Positions 45,812-54,868 of a stretch of 64,000 bases of DNA are shown here, in pieces. The stretch is from the NCBI GenBank assembly GCA_963786625.1, contig CAWAZS010000014.1:930001-994000 (forward strand), written 5' to 3'. Position 1 is the stretch's first letter. Every line of letters begins with the position of its first letter. The notes beneath the pieces are model-generated. The model did no database searches and was not told the DNA's origin. It saw nothing but the letters and a program-made list of their open reading frames with translations. Position numbers and translations under genes: made by a program. The DNA comes from CAIWHR01 sp963786625. Lineage in GTDB: Bacteria; Pseudomonadota; Gammaproteobacteria; Burkholderiales; Casimicrobiaceae.

Positions 45812-47228
45812 AGCCCGCCGCATCGCCCGACGCCGCGAGTGGCCGCGCTCGTCGCGCGGGCGCGCGCCGCGCAGCGCGAATTCGAGACCTGGACGCAGGA
45901 GCGCGTGGACGAGGCCGTGACCGCGGCGGCCTGGGCGATCGTCGAGCCCGGCCGCAACCGCGCGCTCGCCGAGATCGCCGTGCGCGACACCGGGCTGGGC
46001 GACGTCGCCGACAAGATCGCCAAGAACCGCCGCAAGACGATCGGCCTGCTGCGCGACCTGCGCGGCGCGAAGTCCGTCGGCGTCATCGGCGCGGACCCCG
46101 CGCGCGGTCTCACCGAGATCGCCCGGCCCGTCGGCGTCGTGGCCGCGATCACGCCGTCGACCAACCCCGGCGCGACGCCGGCGAACAACATCCTCAATGC
46201 GCTCAAGGGAAGGAATGCGATCATCCTCGCGCCGTCGCCGAAGGGCCAGTCCACGCTCGCCCTGCTGCTGGAGTTCGTGCACGCCGAGCTCGGCCGCGTC
46301 GGCGCGCCGCGCGATCTGGTGCTGCAGCTCGCGGCGCCGACGTCGCGCGAGCAGACCTACGCGCTGATGCGCCAGGCCGATCTCGTCGTCGCGACCGGCT
46401 CGCAGTCCAACGTGCGCGCCGCGTACGAGAGCGGCACGCCGGCGGTCGGCGTCGGCGCCGGCAATGTGACGGTGATCGTCGACGAGACGGCCGATGTCGC
46501 CGCGGCGGCGGCGAAGATCGCCCGGTCGAAGACCTTCGATCACGCGACGTCCTGCTCGTCCGAGAACAGCGTGATCGCCGTCGCCGGCCGTGTACGACGC
46601 GCTGCTCGCCGCGTTCGCGGGCGAGGGCGGGGTGCTGCTCCGTGCGGACGAAGCACGGCAGCTGCAGGCAGCGATGTTCGGCGGCGGCAAGCTCGCGCCG
46701 GCGTTCATCGCGCAATCGGCCGCCAGGATCGCCGCACGCGCGGGGCTCGACCGGCCCGAGGTTCGCGCCGCGCGCTTCCTGATCGTCGCGGAGAGCGGCG
46801 TCGGCCCGGAGCATCCTTTCTCCGGCGAAAAGCTCTCGCCGGTGCTGGCGCTCTATCGCGCCGGAGACTTCGGCGCCGCCGCGGCGCTCGCCGAGCGGCT
46901 GCTGCGCTACCAGGGCGCCGGGCACTCGATCGGCCTGCACACGCGCACGCCGGAGCGCGCGCTGCAACTCGGACTCACGCTGCCGGTCTGCCGGGTGATC
47001 GTCAACCAGGCGCACTGCTTCGCGACGGGGGGCAGTTTCGACAACGCGCTGCCGTTCTCGCTGTCGATGGGCTGCGGCACCTGGGGCGGCAACAGCATCT
47101 CGGACAACCTCAACTACCGGCACTTCCTCAACATCACGCGCGTCGTGCATCCGCTGCCTCCGGCGAGCGTACACGAGCCGACGGAGGAGGAATTCTTCGC
47201 GGACTACCGCCGGAAGCACCGGCTGTAG
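45808..47228 (+). CDS. CoA-acylating aldehyde dehydrogenase, SauS-like (one or two frameshifts)
   Basis: About 473 residues after repair. The sequence follows acylating (AdhE/EutE-like) dehydrogenases: PVGVVAAITPSTNPGATPANN, APSPKGQSTL, and the cysteine in SKTFDHATSCSSEN near 250. The CSSEN form and the CoA-ligase gene next door match the sulfoacetaldehyde dehydrogenase SauS of the sulfoacetate pathway (sulfoacetyl-CoA to sulfoacetaldehyde); other aldehydes are possible. An extra G at 46586-46587 breaks the frame (VIAVA then AVYDALLAAF). The ATG at 45808 overlaps the upstream stop but needs one more base removed near 45836; otherwise translation begins at GTG 45839. Confidence 0.78.
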
Positions 47229-47240
47229 CCGTCCCGACGC

Positions 47241-48749
47241 ATGCGGACGCTGCGCGAGGTCGTCGACGGACACGCCGCTGCGCAGCCGGACTCGCCGTTT
47301 CTGCTCGCGCCCGAGCCCGCCACCGAGTTGACCTACGGCGGGCTGCGGACGACCGCGCGATCGCTGGTCGCGGACCTCGCGCGGCAGGGGATCCGCCCCG
47401 GCGACGTCGTGTCGTACATGCTGCCCAACGGTGTGGCCGCTGCCAGCGTCTTCCTCGGCGCCATGTACGGCGGTTACGTCGTCTCGCCGATGAGCCTCCT
47501 CGCGCAGGACGCGCTGCTCGAACACACGCTCGCGCACTCCGAAACGAGGATCGTGTACGTCGCGCCGGAGTTTGCTTCCCGGCTGCAGGCGATCGTTGCG
47601 CGGATCGGCAGCCGCGCGATCGTGCGGCCGACTTCGCCCGACGATCTTGCGTTGCCGACGGCAACTGCGGATGCGCCGCCCGGCACGCTCGCACCGACCA
47701 CGCCGGCGATGCTCATGTACACGTCGGGCACGACCGGAACGCCCAAGGGCGCGCTCCTGTCGCACGGCAACCTCGTGCATGCCGGCCAGACCATCGGCGC
47801 GGCGCACGAGCTCACGCCCGCCGACCGCGTGCTCTCCTCGCTGCCGCTCTATCACGTCAACGGCCAGTGCATCGCGACCATCTCGCCGCTGGTGTCGGGC
47901 GGCAGCATCGTCATGCCGCACCGTTTCAGCGTGTCGCAGTGGTGGTCGCTGGTCGAGCGCTATCGACCGACCTGGCTCAACGTCGTCCCGACGATCATCG
48001 CCTACCTGCTGAACGGCCCGGAGCTCACGCCGGCGCAGGCCGCTGCCTGCCGCCGCATTCGCTTCGCCCGGTCGGCGTCCGCGCCGCTCGCGCCGGAGCA
48101 CCATCGCGCCTTCGAGGCGCGATTCGGGATCTCGGTGCTCGAGGGGATGGGGCTCACCGAGTGCGCGTCGGTCGCGTTCGCCAACCCGCTCGATCCCGCG
48201 TTGCGCAAGATCGGCTCGCCGGGACGTCCCGTGGGGATGGACGCCCGTGTGGTCGCTCCCGACGGCAGCGTGCGTAGCGTCGGCGAGCGCGGCGAGATCG
48301 AATTGCGCGGGCGCAACGTGATGCTCGGCTACCACAAGGATCCCGACGCGACGGCGCGGACGCTGCGTCCGGGCGGGTGGCTCGCGACCGGGGACCTCGG
48401 CTACCGCGACGCCGACGGCTTCTACTTCATCACCGGACGTCTCAAGGAGCTCATCATCAAGGGCGGCGAGAACATCGCGCCGCGGGAGATCGACGAGGCG
48501 CTGCTGGCGCACCCGGCGGTGCTCGAGGCCGCCGCGGTCGGCATACCCGATCGCGAATACGGGCAGGAAATCCTTGCGTGCGTCGTGCTGAAACCGGGCA
48601 GCGCGTGTTCGGACGCCGAGCTGCGCGCCCATTGTCTGAGCGTGCTCGGACGCTACAAGACGCCGAAGGAGTTCCGTTTCCTCGCCGAGCTGCCCAAGGG
48701 GCCGTCGGGCAAGGTGCAGCGGCTGAAGCTGGTCGCGGACTCCGGCTGA
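47241..48749 (+). CDS. AMP-forming acyl-CoA ligase, SauT-like
   Basis: A 502-residue member of the ANL superfamily. The P-loop-like motif is MYTSGTTGTPKGALLSH near 155-170, followed by GMGLTECAS near 298, WLATGDLGYRDADGF near 375, the hinge and A8 region TGRLKELIIKGGENIAPREI near 395, and a C-terminal lysine in GPSGKVQRLKL. It would activate an acid to its CoA ester, giving the substrate for the acylating dehydrogenase 12 bp upstream; run together, acid to aldehyde. With SauS-like order and a tctCBA transporter behind, sulfoacetate is a reasonable substrate but unproven. Confidence 0.85.
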   Translation: MRTLREVVDGHAAAQPDSPFLLAPEPATELTYGGLRTTARSLVADLARQGIRPGDVVSYMLPNGVAAASVFLGAMYGGYVVSPMSLLAQDALLEHTLAHSETRIVYVAPEFASRLQAIVARIGSRAIVRPTSPDDLALPTATADAPPGTLAPTTPAMLMYTSGTTGTPKGALLSHGNLVHAGQTIGAAHELTPADRVLSSLPLYHVNGQCIATISPLVSGGSIVMPHRFSVSQWWSLVERYRPTWLNVVPTIIAYLLNGPELTPAQAAACRRIRFARSASAPLAPEHHRAFEARFGISVLEGMGLTECASVAFANPLDPALRKIGSPGRPVGMDARVVAPDGSVRSVGERGEIELRGRNVMLGYHKDPDATARTLRPGGWLATGDLGYRDADGFYFITGRLKELIIKGGENIAPREIDEALLAHPAVLEAAAVGIPDREYGQEILACVVLKPGSACSDAELRAHCLSVLGRYKTPKEFRFLAELPKGPSGKVQRLKLVADSG

Positions 48750-48926
48750 GCGGGTGCCCGGATCGGCGCCCAGGCGACGACGGCAGCGGATGCCCGGCAG
48801 TTGATGCCCGGACGCTGCACCGGTACATTGCGTCCAAGGCGCCGCGTCGAGGCCGCGGTCGACGGTCATCGAAGCCGTACGACCGACCCGGATTCGGTTG
48901 CTTTCCCAACGAAGGAGGAGATGGCC

Positions 48927-49904
48927 ATGGTGACAGTCAACGCACGTCGTGCCGCCGCAGGCGCAATCGCGGGAGTGTGTCTTGGCCTCGCGCTGGGCGC
49001 GCCGGGGATGGCGGCCGCGCAGGAAGCCTACCCCACGCGCCCGATCGAGTTCATCGTCCCCTGGGGGCCGGGAGGGGGCGCCGATCAGGTCGCCCGCAAG
49101 TCCAGCGTGATGCTGGAGCCGTTGCTCAAGGTGTCGTTCCCGGTCATCAACGTCGCGGGCGCCTCGGGACAGACAGGCCTCGCGAAGATGCTGGCGGCGG
49201 CCCCCGACGGCTACACGATCTCGATCATGACCGGCGATACCTTCGGCACCCAGGCGGCCGGCAAGCCCAACTGGAAGTTCTCGGACATCACGCCGGTCGC
49301 CATCATGATCAAGCAGCCGTCCGCGTTCTTCGTTCCGATGGGAAGCCCGATCAAGACCTGGAGCGACCTCGTCGCGGAGGCGAAGAAGCGCCCGCTGAAG
49401 GTCGCCGTCACCGGGTTCGGCACGCCCGACGACATCACCGTGAATTACTTCACCAAGAAGGGCACCAACCTGCTGTCGGTGCCGTTCGCCAATCCGGGCG
49501 AGCGCTACACGGCGATTCTCGGCGGACACGCCGACCTGCTGTACGAGCAGCTGGGCGACGTGAAGACCTTCCTCGAAAGCAAGCAGATGCGCCCGATCGT
49601 CATCTTCGACACGCAGCGCTTCCCGCTGTTTCCCGACGTCCAGAACTGCGTCGAGATCGGAAGCCCCGTGATCATCAATCAGTTCCGCATGGTGACGGTG
49701 AAGGCGGGCACCGATCCGCAGAGGATCAAGGTGCTGGCGGACGCGCTGGCCAAGGTCGCCGCGAGCGACGACTTCAAGGCGTACCTGACCGACCAGTACG
49801 CGGATCCGAAGAGCTACATGTCGGCGGCCGATGCGCAGGGCTTTCTCGCCAACGAGCTCGCCAACATGAAGAAGTTCGCCAAGGAAGCGGGCATGGCGCA
49901 GTAG
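48927..49904 (+). CDS. tctC: Tripartite tricarboxylate transporter binding protein (Bug/TctC)
   Basis: A 325-residue periplasmic binding protein with signal peptide (AAAGAIAGVCLGLALGAPGMAAA, then QEAYPTRPIEFIVPWGPGGGADQVAR). The Bug-family features are that opening, NVAGASGQTGLAKMLAAAPDGYT and PNWKFSDITPVAIMI. It captures a carboxylate or sulfonate for TctAB. I prefer ATG 48927 because AAGGAGG lies 8 bp ahead; ATG 48921 is too close to it. It follows the CoA ligase by 177 bp. Confidence 0.9.
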   Translation: MVTVNARRAAAGAIAGVCLGLALGAPGMAAAQEAYPTRPIEFIVPWGPGGGADQVARKSSVMLEPLLKVSFPVINVAGASGQTGLAKMLAAAPDGYTISIMTGDTFGTQAAGKPNWKFSDITPVAIMIKQPSAFFVPMGSPIKTWSDLVAEAKKRPLKVAVTGFGTPDDITVNYFTKKGTNLLSVPFANPGERYTAILGGHADLLYEQLGDVKTFLESKQMRPIVIFDTQRFPLFPDVQNCVEIGSPVIINQFRMVTVKAGTDPQRIKVLADALAKVAASDDFKAYLTDQYADPKSYMSAADAQGFLANELANMKKFAKEAGMAQ

Positions 49905-50015
49905 CACGGTTGCCGGGGCGCGCCGCGGCCGCGGGCAGTCGGCGGCGGCCGCGCTCGCGGCGCCGCATTCTCCCATTCTGTCGCGGACGCCGCCGCGCGC
50001 CCGAGGAAGCACGCC

Positions 50016-50598
50016 ATGATTTCGCGCCGGAAGGCCGCGCGCATCGCGCCCTATGCCATCGTGCTCGGGGTTGCCCTCCTGCTCTATCGCAGCGCCAGCG
50101 GGATCGATTTCTTCGCTCCCGCGGGGCGCATCGGTCCCGATTTCTGGCCCAAGGTGGTGCTGATCCTGATGATCGTCACCTGCGTCTATGCGATCGTCAG
50201 GATCGGGCTGTTCTCGAAGGATGAAAGCGTGAGCGGGGTGCTCCAGACGCTGTCCGCAGGGCCGCCTGTCTGCCGAGAGCCAGCTGCCGCCCGCGCCCCC
50301 CGCGCCGGCCGGCGACCGGACGTACCTGGTGCGCCTGTTGCTCGGCATCGGGGCCACCGTGCTCTACGCGGCCGTGGTGCCGGTGACGGGCTTCTTCCTC
50401 ACCACCTTCGCGTACCTGGTCGCGTTCATGGCCATCGGACGCTTTCGCAGGATGGGAATGGCGATCGGCGTGAGCCTTGCCGGCACGCTGCTCCTGTTCT
50501 ACTTCTTCATGAAGGTCGCCTACATTTCGCTGCCCATCGGCGTCGCGCCGTTCTCCGCGGTGAGCCTGTTCCTGATGCGAGTCATGGGCGTCAGGTAG
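50016..50598 (+). CDS. tctB: Tripartite tricarboxylate transporter small membrane subunit (one frameshift)
   Basis: About 193 residues after repair, four membrane helices in the TctB pattern: an N-terminal pair (YAIVLGVALLLYRSASGIDFF, PKVVLILMIVTCVYAIV), a hydrophilic Pro/Ala loop, and a C-terminal pair (LLGIGATVLYAAVVPVTGFFLTT, VSLAGTLLLFYFFMKVAY). One extra G in the GGG at 50259-50261 breaks the frame (LQTLSA then GRLSAESQLPP). It precedes tctA by 8 bp. Confidence 0.83.
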
Positions 50599-50606
50599 GC
50601 GCCGCG

Positions 50607-52131
50607 ATGGAAGTCCTGCAGCACCTCGCGACCGGTTTCGTGCACGTCTTCGCGCCGGTCAACCTGCTGACGCTGGTCATCGGCGTGGTGCTCGGCCTGC
50701 TGGTCGCGGTGCTGCCGGGGCTGACGCTGGTGATGGGCGTGGTGCTGGCGCTGCCGTTCACGTACCACATGCAGATCACGCCCGCGATCATCCTGCTGAC
50801 CGCGATGTACGTGTCGGGAACCTACGCCGGGGCATGGACGTCGATCCTGTTCCGCATTCCCGGCGAGCCCATGGACGTGCCGCTGCTCTGGGACGGCTAC
50901 ACGATGGCGCGCAAGGGCGCCGCCGCGGCCGCGCTGGGCTGGACGCTGGTCGCGGCATTGTTCGGCGGCCTGCTGTCGGCCGTGGTCATGGTGACGCTGG
51001 CGCAGCCCATCGCCAACATCGCGCTGACGTTCTCGACGCCCGAGTACTTCGCCATCATCTTCTTCGGGCTGGTCAGCGTCGGGTCGCTCGGCGGCGGCTC
51101 GATGACCAATGCGTTCATCAGCCTGTTCTTCGGCCTCCTCATCGCGACCGTCGGCGTCGACGACATCTACGGCGCCGAGCGTTTCGTGTTCGGCGTGCCG
51201 CTGTTCAAGGACGGCATCCATTACCTCGTGGTGATGGTGGGCGCGTACGGCCTCGGCGAGGTGTTCTCGCGGATGGAGAAGGGCTTCGTCTCGGTGGCGG
51301 TCGAGGGCGTCGCCGAGGTGAAGACCCGCCTGCCGAGTCTCCGGGAGGCGCTGGCCGCCAGGATGACGTTCCTCCGCGGGTCGCTGATCGGCATCGTCGT
51401 GGGGCTCGTGCCCGGGCGCCGGCGCCACCATCGCGTCGTTCGTCTCCTACGGCATGGAAGCGCAGTACGGGCGAAGGAAGGACGAGTTGGGCACGGGCAT
51501 CCCGGAGGGCATCATCGCGCCCCAGACGGCCGCCACGTCGTCGGTCGGCGGGGCGCTGATCCCGCTCGTGACCATGGGGATTCCGGGCAGCGGCGCCACC
51601 GCCATCATCCTCGGGGCATTCCTGCTGCACGGACTGCAGCCCGGACCGCAGGTGTTCAAGACGTCGCCCGAGATCGTCTACGCGATGTTCGCCTCGCTGT
51701 TCGTGGGCATCGTCGTGATGTGCGTCATCGGCTTCTACGCCGCGAAGCTGATGGTCAAGGTGCTCGATCTTCCGGAGGCGATCGTCTCCGCCTACGTGGT
51801 GATGTGCTGCTTCCTCGGCGCCTACGCCTCGCGCAACAACGTCACCGACCTGTGGCTGCTGGCCGGCTTCGGCATCGTCGGCTATCTGTTCGAGCGCTTT
51901 CGCTTTCCGATCACGCCGCTGGTGCTGGGGGTGATCCTGGGGCCGCTCGCCGAGACCAGTTTCATGACGACCATGGTCAGCTTCAACAACGACTGGACCG
52001 TGTTCTTCACGCGTCCGGTCAGCGGCATCCTGATGGTGATGGCGTGCATCGCGCTGGTCTACCCGGTGCTGCGGCACAGGATGCAGCAGCGCCGGTTGCA
52101 GAGGGAGCGACCGAACGACGGCCGGTCGTGA
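50607..52131 (+). CDS. tctA: Tripartite tricarboxylate transporter large membrane subunit (one frameshift)
   Basis: About 507 residues after repair, ten to twelve helices, the main TctA channel subunit. Conserved stretches are VLPGLTLVMGVVLALPFTY near the start, GTYAGAWTSILFRIPGEP, and, after the repair, VPGAGATIASFVSYG and GIPGSGATAIILGAFL. One extra G in the GGG at 51414-51416 shifts the frame exactly at VPGAGATIAS. It ends the plus-strand operon that begins with the diiron gene. Confidence 0.88.
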
Positions 52132-52155
52132 GCTCGTCCGCCGTCGAACGGTGGC

Positions 52156-53148
52156 TCAGCGCGTCACGGACAGAAGCAGCTTGCCGCGCGTGCCCCGCGC
52201 CTCCAGGCGGGCGTGAGCGGCGGCGGCCTCCGCCAGCGGGTATTCCCGGTCGATGACGACGGTGAGCTCGCCCTTGGCGCAGGCGTCGAACAGGTCCCCC
52301 GTGCGCCAGGCGATCTCCTCTGCGCTGGCGGTGTAATCGGCGAGGTGGGGACGCGTGAAGAATAGGGATCCGGCTTCGCCCAGCTCGAGCGGCTCGATCG
52401 ACTGCACCAGCCCGGAGGCTCCCCCGTAATTCACGCAAAGGCCCCGCCGCCGCACGCTGCGGATGCTCCTCGCGATGGTGTCCTTGCCCACGGCATCGTA
52501 GACCACGTCGACGCCGCGGCCGGCCGTGAACGCCATCACCGCTTCGCGAAAGTCCCGTTCCCGGTACAGGACCACGTCGTCGGCGCCGCGCGCCCTGGCG
52601 ATCTCCGCCTTGTCGGCGCTGCCCACCGTGGCGATCACGCGCGCGCCACGCCGCTTTGCCAGCTGGATCAGCATCTGGCCCACGCCCCCCGCGCCGGCGT
52701 GAACCAGGCACGCGTGCTCCGGCCCGAGGGGAAACGCCGAGTGCGACAGGTAGTGCGCGGTGCAGCCCTGCAGCATCAGGGCAGTGGCGACGGGATCGGA
52801 AATGCCGTCGGGAATGCGCGCCAGGCGCCACGCGGGAACGGCCGCGTACTCGGCGTAGCTGCCGCGCGCGAGGCAGTAGCCGACGCGCGCGCCGACCGGC
52901 GGGCTGGCCACGCCTGCGCCCAGCTCGACGACCGTCCCCGCGCCCTCCATGCCGATGGTCATCGGCAGCGGCGTCTTGTACGTCGCCGACCTGGCGTAGC
53001 TGCCGTTGCGCATGTAGACGTCGATGAAGTTGACGCCCGCGCAGGCGAGCTTGACCAGGGCCTCCCCGGGGCCGGGAGCCGGTCGCTCGGCGTCGAGGAG
53101 CTGCAGCCGATCCGGCCCGCCGAATTCGGTGATGCGAATCGCCCTCAT
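52156..53148 (-). CDS. Quinone oxidoreductase-like medium-chain dehydrogenase
   Basis: A 330-residue NADPH-dependent oxidoreductase of the QOR branch of the medium-chain family (no catalytic zinc ligands seen). Starts MRAIRITEFGGPDRL, with CAGVNFIDVYMRNGSY and the cofactor fold VHAGAGGVGQMLIQLAKRRGARVIATVGS near 145. ATG 53148 has a good GAGAGGAGCG ribosome site. It stands alone, convergent with tctA and divergent from the glutamate-mutase operon. Confidence 0.9.
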   Translation of the reverse strand: MRAIRITEFGGPDRLQLLDAERPAPGPGEALVKLACAGVNFIDVYMRNGSYARSATYKTPLPMTIGMEGAGTVVELGAGVASPPVGARVGYCLARGSYAEYAAVPAWRLARIPDGISDPVATALMLQGCTAHYLSHSAFPLGPEHACLVHAGAGGVGQMLIQLAKRRGARVIATVGSADKAEIARARGADDVVLYRERDFREAVMAFTAGRGVDVVYDAVGKDTIARSIRSVRRRGLCVNYGGASGLVQSIEPLELGEAGSLFFTRPHLADYTASAEEIAWRTGDLFDACAKGELTVVIDREYPLAEAAAAHARLEARGTRGKLLLSVTR

Positions 53149-53327
53149 GGTTCGCTCCTCTCGTCCCGTGCGCCTTCGGCCAGGCCTGCCGACGCGCGTT
53201 GCCGCGCGCCGCTCCCACTCGCCGCGCCGGGGAGGCGCGACCGGTTGCATGGAAGGGAAGAATAGCTCAATGTGCCCGGTGTCCCGACCCGGCAAATCGG
53301 TCGCTCGCGGCCCGCACGAGGCGCAAT

Positions 53328-54401
53328 GTGTCCCTGGTCCAACGACTGAACCTGTACCGGCTGGAAGTTCCGCTGACGACGCCGTACAAGCTGTCGTTCG
53401 GTCCGGTGACGCGCTTCGACACGCTCCTGGTCGAGGCGCAGGACGACGACGGCCGGACCGGGCTCGGCGAGGCGACGCTGCTCACGGGCTATACCGACGA
53501 GACGGTCGACGGCGCATGGGCGCTGATGCAGCGGCTCGCGGCCGGCTTTCCGGGGCAGACGCCGGAACGTTGCGTGGCGCTCCTCGCCGGCGTGACCAGG
53601 GAGGCGCCGTTCGCCGCGACCGGGCTGGCGACGGCGATGGAGATGCTGCAGGCAAGCTCGTGGCTGCAGGTGACGGAGCCGGCGCGCGTGCCGCTGCTCG
53701 GGCTGGTGAACGGCAGCGAGGCGGACGAATTGGAAGTGGAAGTGGACCGGATGCTGCGCGAGGGTTTTCGCACCCTCAAGGTGAAGGTGGGCTTCGACGC
53801 CGAAGAGGATGCGCGCAGGGTGCGGCTGATCCAGAAGACGGTCGCGGGCCGCTGCCTGCTGCGCATCGATGCGAACCAGGGGTACAGCCGGGAACAGGGC
53901 TGCGCCTTTGCCGCCGCGCTCGATCCGGAGGGCATCGAGCTCTTCGAGCAGCCCTGCGCGGCCGGCGACTGGGACGCCGCGCAGGCCGTGGCCGCCGTCT
54001 CGCCGGTGGCGATGATGCTCGACGAATCGATCTACGGAATGGACGATATCGAGCGCGCGGCAAAGCTCGGGGCCGCGCGTTACATCAAGCTCAAGCTGAT
54101 GAAGATGGGGAGCCTCGAAGCGCTGGCGCAGGGCATCCGGCGCATCCGCGAGCTGGGCATGGAGCCGGTGCTCGGCAACGGCGTCGCCTGCGAGGTCGGC
54201 TGCTGGATGGAGGCCTGCGTGGCGCGCAGGCTGATCACCAATGCCGGCGAGATGAACGGCTTCCTGAAGCCCGTGACGCGCCTGCTCGCCGATCCGCTGC
54301 GCTTCGACGGCGGCGCGATGACGCTCGCGCCGGACTACGCGCCGCGGCTGGATGCGCAGGCCGTATCGCGTTGCACCGTGGCCACGGCCACGTTGCACTG
54401 A
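53328..54401 (+). CDS. Enolase-superfamily (mandelate racemase/muconate lactonizing type) enzyme
   Basis: A 357-residue TIM-barrel enzyme of the MLE subgroup. It has a Lys-x-Lys in FRTLKVKVGF near residue 150, metal ligands in RIDANQGY, ELFEQPCAAGDW and LDESIYG (Asp, Glu, Asp), and a second lysine in YIKLKLMKMGS. Such enzymes remove or swap a proton next to a carboxylate. It heads the operon with glutamate mutase (19 bp before component S), where methylaspartate ammonia-lyase, also an enolase-superfamily enzyme, would be expected. It is shorter than canonical ammonia-lyase and reads like the racemase/lactonizing group. I infer that it deaminates or isomerises 3-methylaspartate, with moderate doubt. 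GTG 53328 is used. Confidence 0.75.
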   Translation: MSLVQRLNLYRLEVPLTTPYKLSFGPVTRFDTLLVEAQDDDGRTGLGEATLLTGYTDETVDGAWALMQRLAAGFPGQTPERCVALLAGVTREAPFAATGLATAMEMLQASSWLQVTEPARVPLLGLVNGSEADELEVEVDRMLREGFRTLKVKVGFDAEEDARRVRLIQKTVAGRCLLRIDANQGYSREQGCAFAAALDPEGIELFEQPCAAGDWDAAQAVAAVSPVAMMLDESIYGMDDIERAAKLGAARYIKLKLMKMGSLEALAQGIRRIRELGMEPVLGNGVACEVGCWMEACVARRLITNAGEMNGFLKPVTRLLADPLRFDGGAMTLAPDYAPRLDAQAVSRCTVATATLH

Positions 54402-54420
54402 CCGCACGACGGAATCGACG

Positions 54421-54852
54421 ATGTCGGGCAAGACCCTCGTGACGGGAGTGATCGGTTCCGACACCCATATCGTCGGCAACCGCATCCTCTCGATGGCGCT
54501 GGAGAAGGCCGGGTACAAGGTGGTCGCCCTGGGCGCGCTCACTCCGGCGGCGGAGTTCGTCAAGGCCGCCGTCGAGACCGACGCCGACGCCATCCTCGTC
54601 TCGTCGCTGTATGGTCAGGGCGAGCTCGACTGCCGCGGCTTCCGCGATCTGTGCGTCGAGGCTGGCCTCGAGGACATCCTGATCTACGTCGGCGGCAACC
54701 TGGTCGTGGGCAAGCAGACCTGGGAGGAGGTGGAGCAGCGCTTCCTCGCCATGGGCTTCGACCGGGCTTTCCCCCCGGGCACCCGGACCGACGACGTGAT
54801 CCGCATCCTGGCGCAGGATTTCGCCGCGCGCGATGCAGCGACGCGGCGGTGA
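54421..54852 (+). CDS. glmS: Glutamate (methylaspartate) mutase component S
   Basis: A 143-residue cobalamin-binding subunit. The B12 motif DxHxxG is in VIGSDTHIVGNRILSMAL near residues 13-20. SSLYGQGELDCRG and IYVGGNLVVGKQTWEEV, typical of this component, follow. With component E it moves the glycyl unit of L-glutamate to give (2S,3S)-3-methylaspartate. It ends 16 bp before the reactivase gene. Confidence 0.93.
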   Translation: MSGKTLVTGVIGSDTHIVGNRILSMALEKAGYKVVALGALTPAAEFVKAAVETDADAILVSSLYGQGELDCRGFRDLCVEAGLEDILIYVGGNLVVGKQTWEEVEQRFLAMGFDRAFPPGTRTDDVIRILAQDFAARDAATRR

Positions 54853-54868
54853 TGTGCCGGCAGCGACC

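Noticed and set aside
46221..50357. A roughly 1380-codon minus-strand open frame
   Set aside because: It opposes the aldehyde dehydrogenase, CoA ligase, tctC and tctB genes and shows no recognisable domain.
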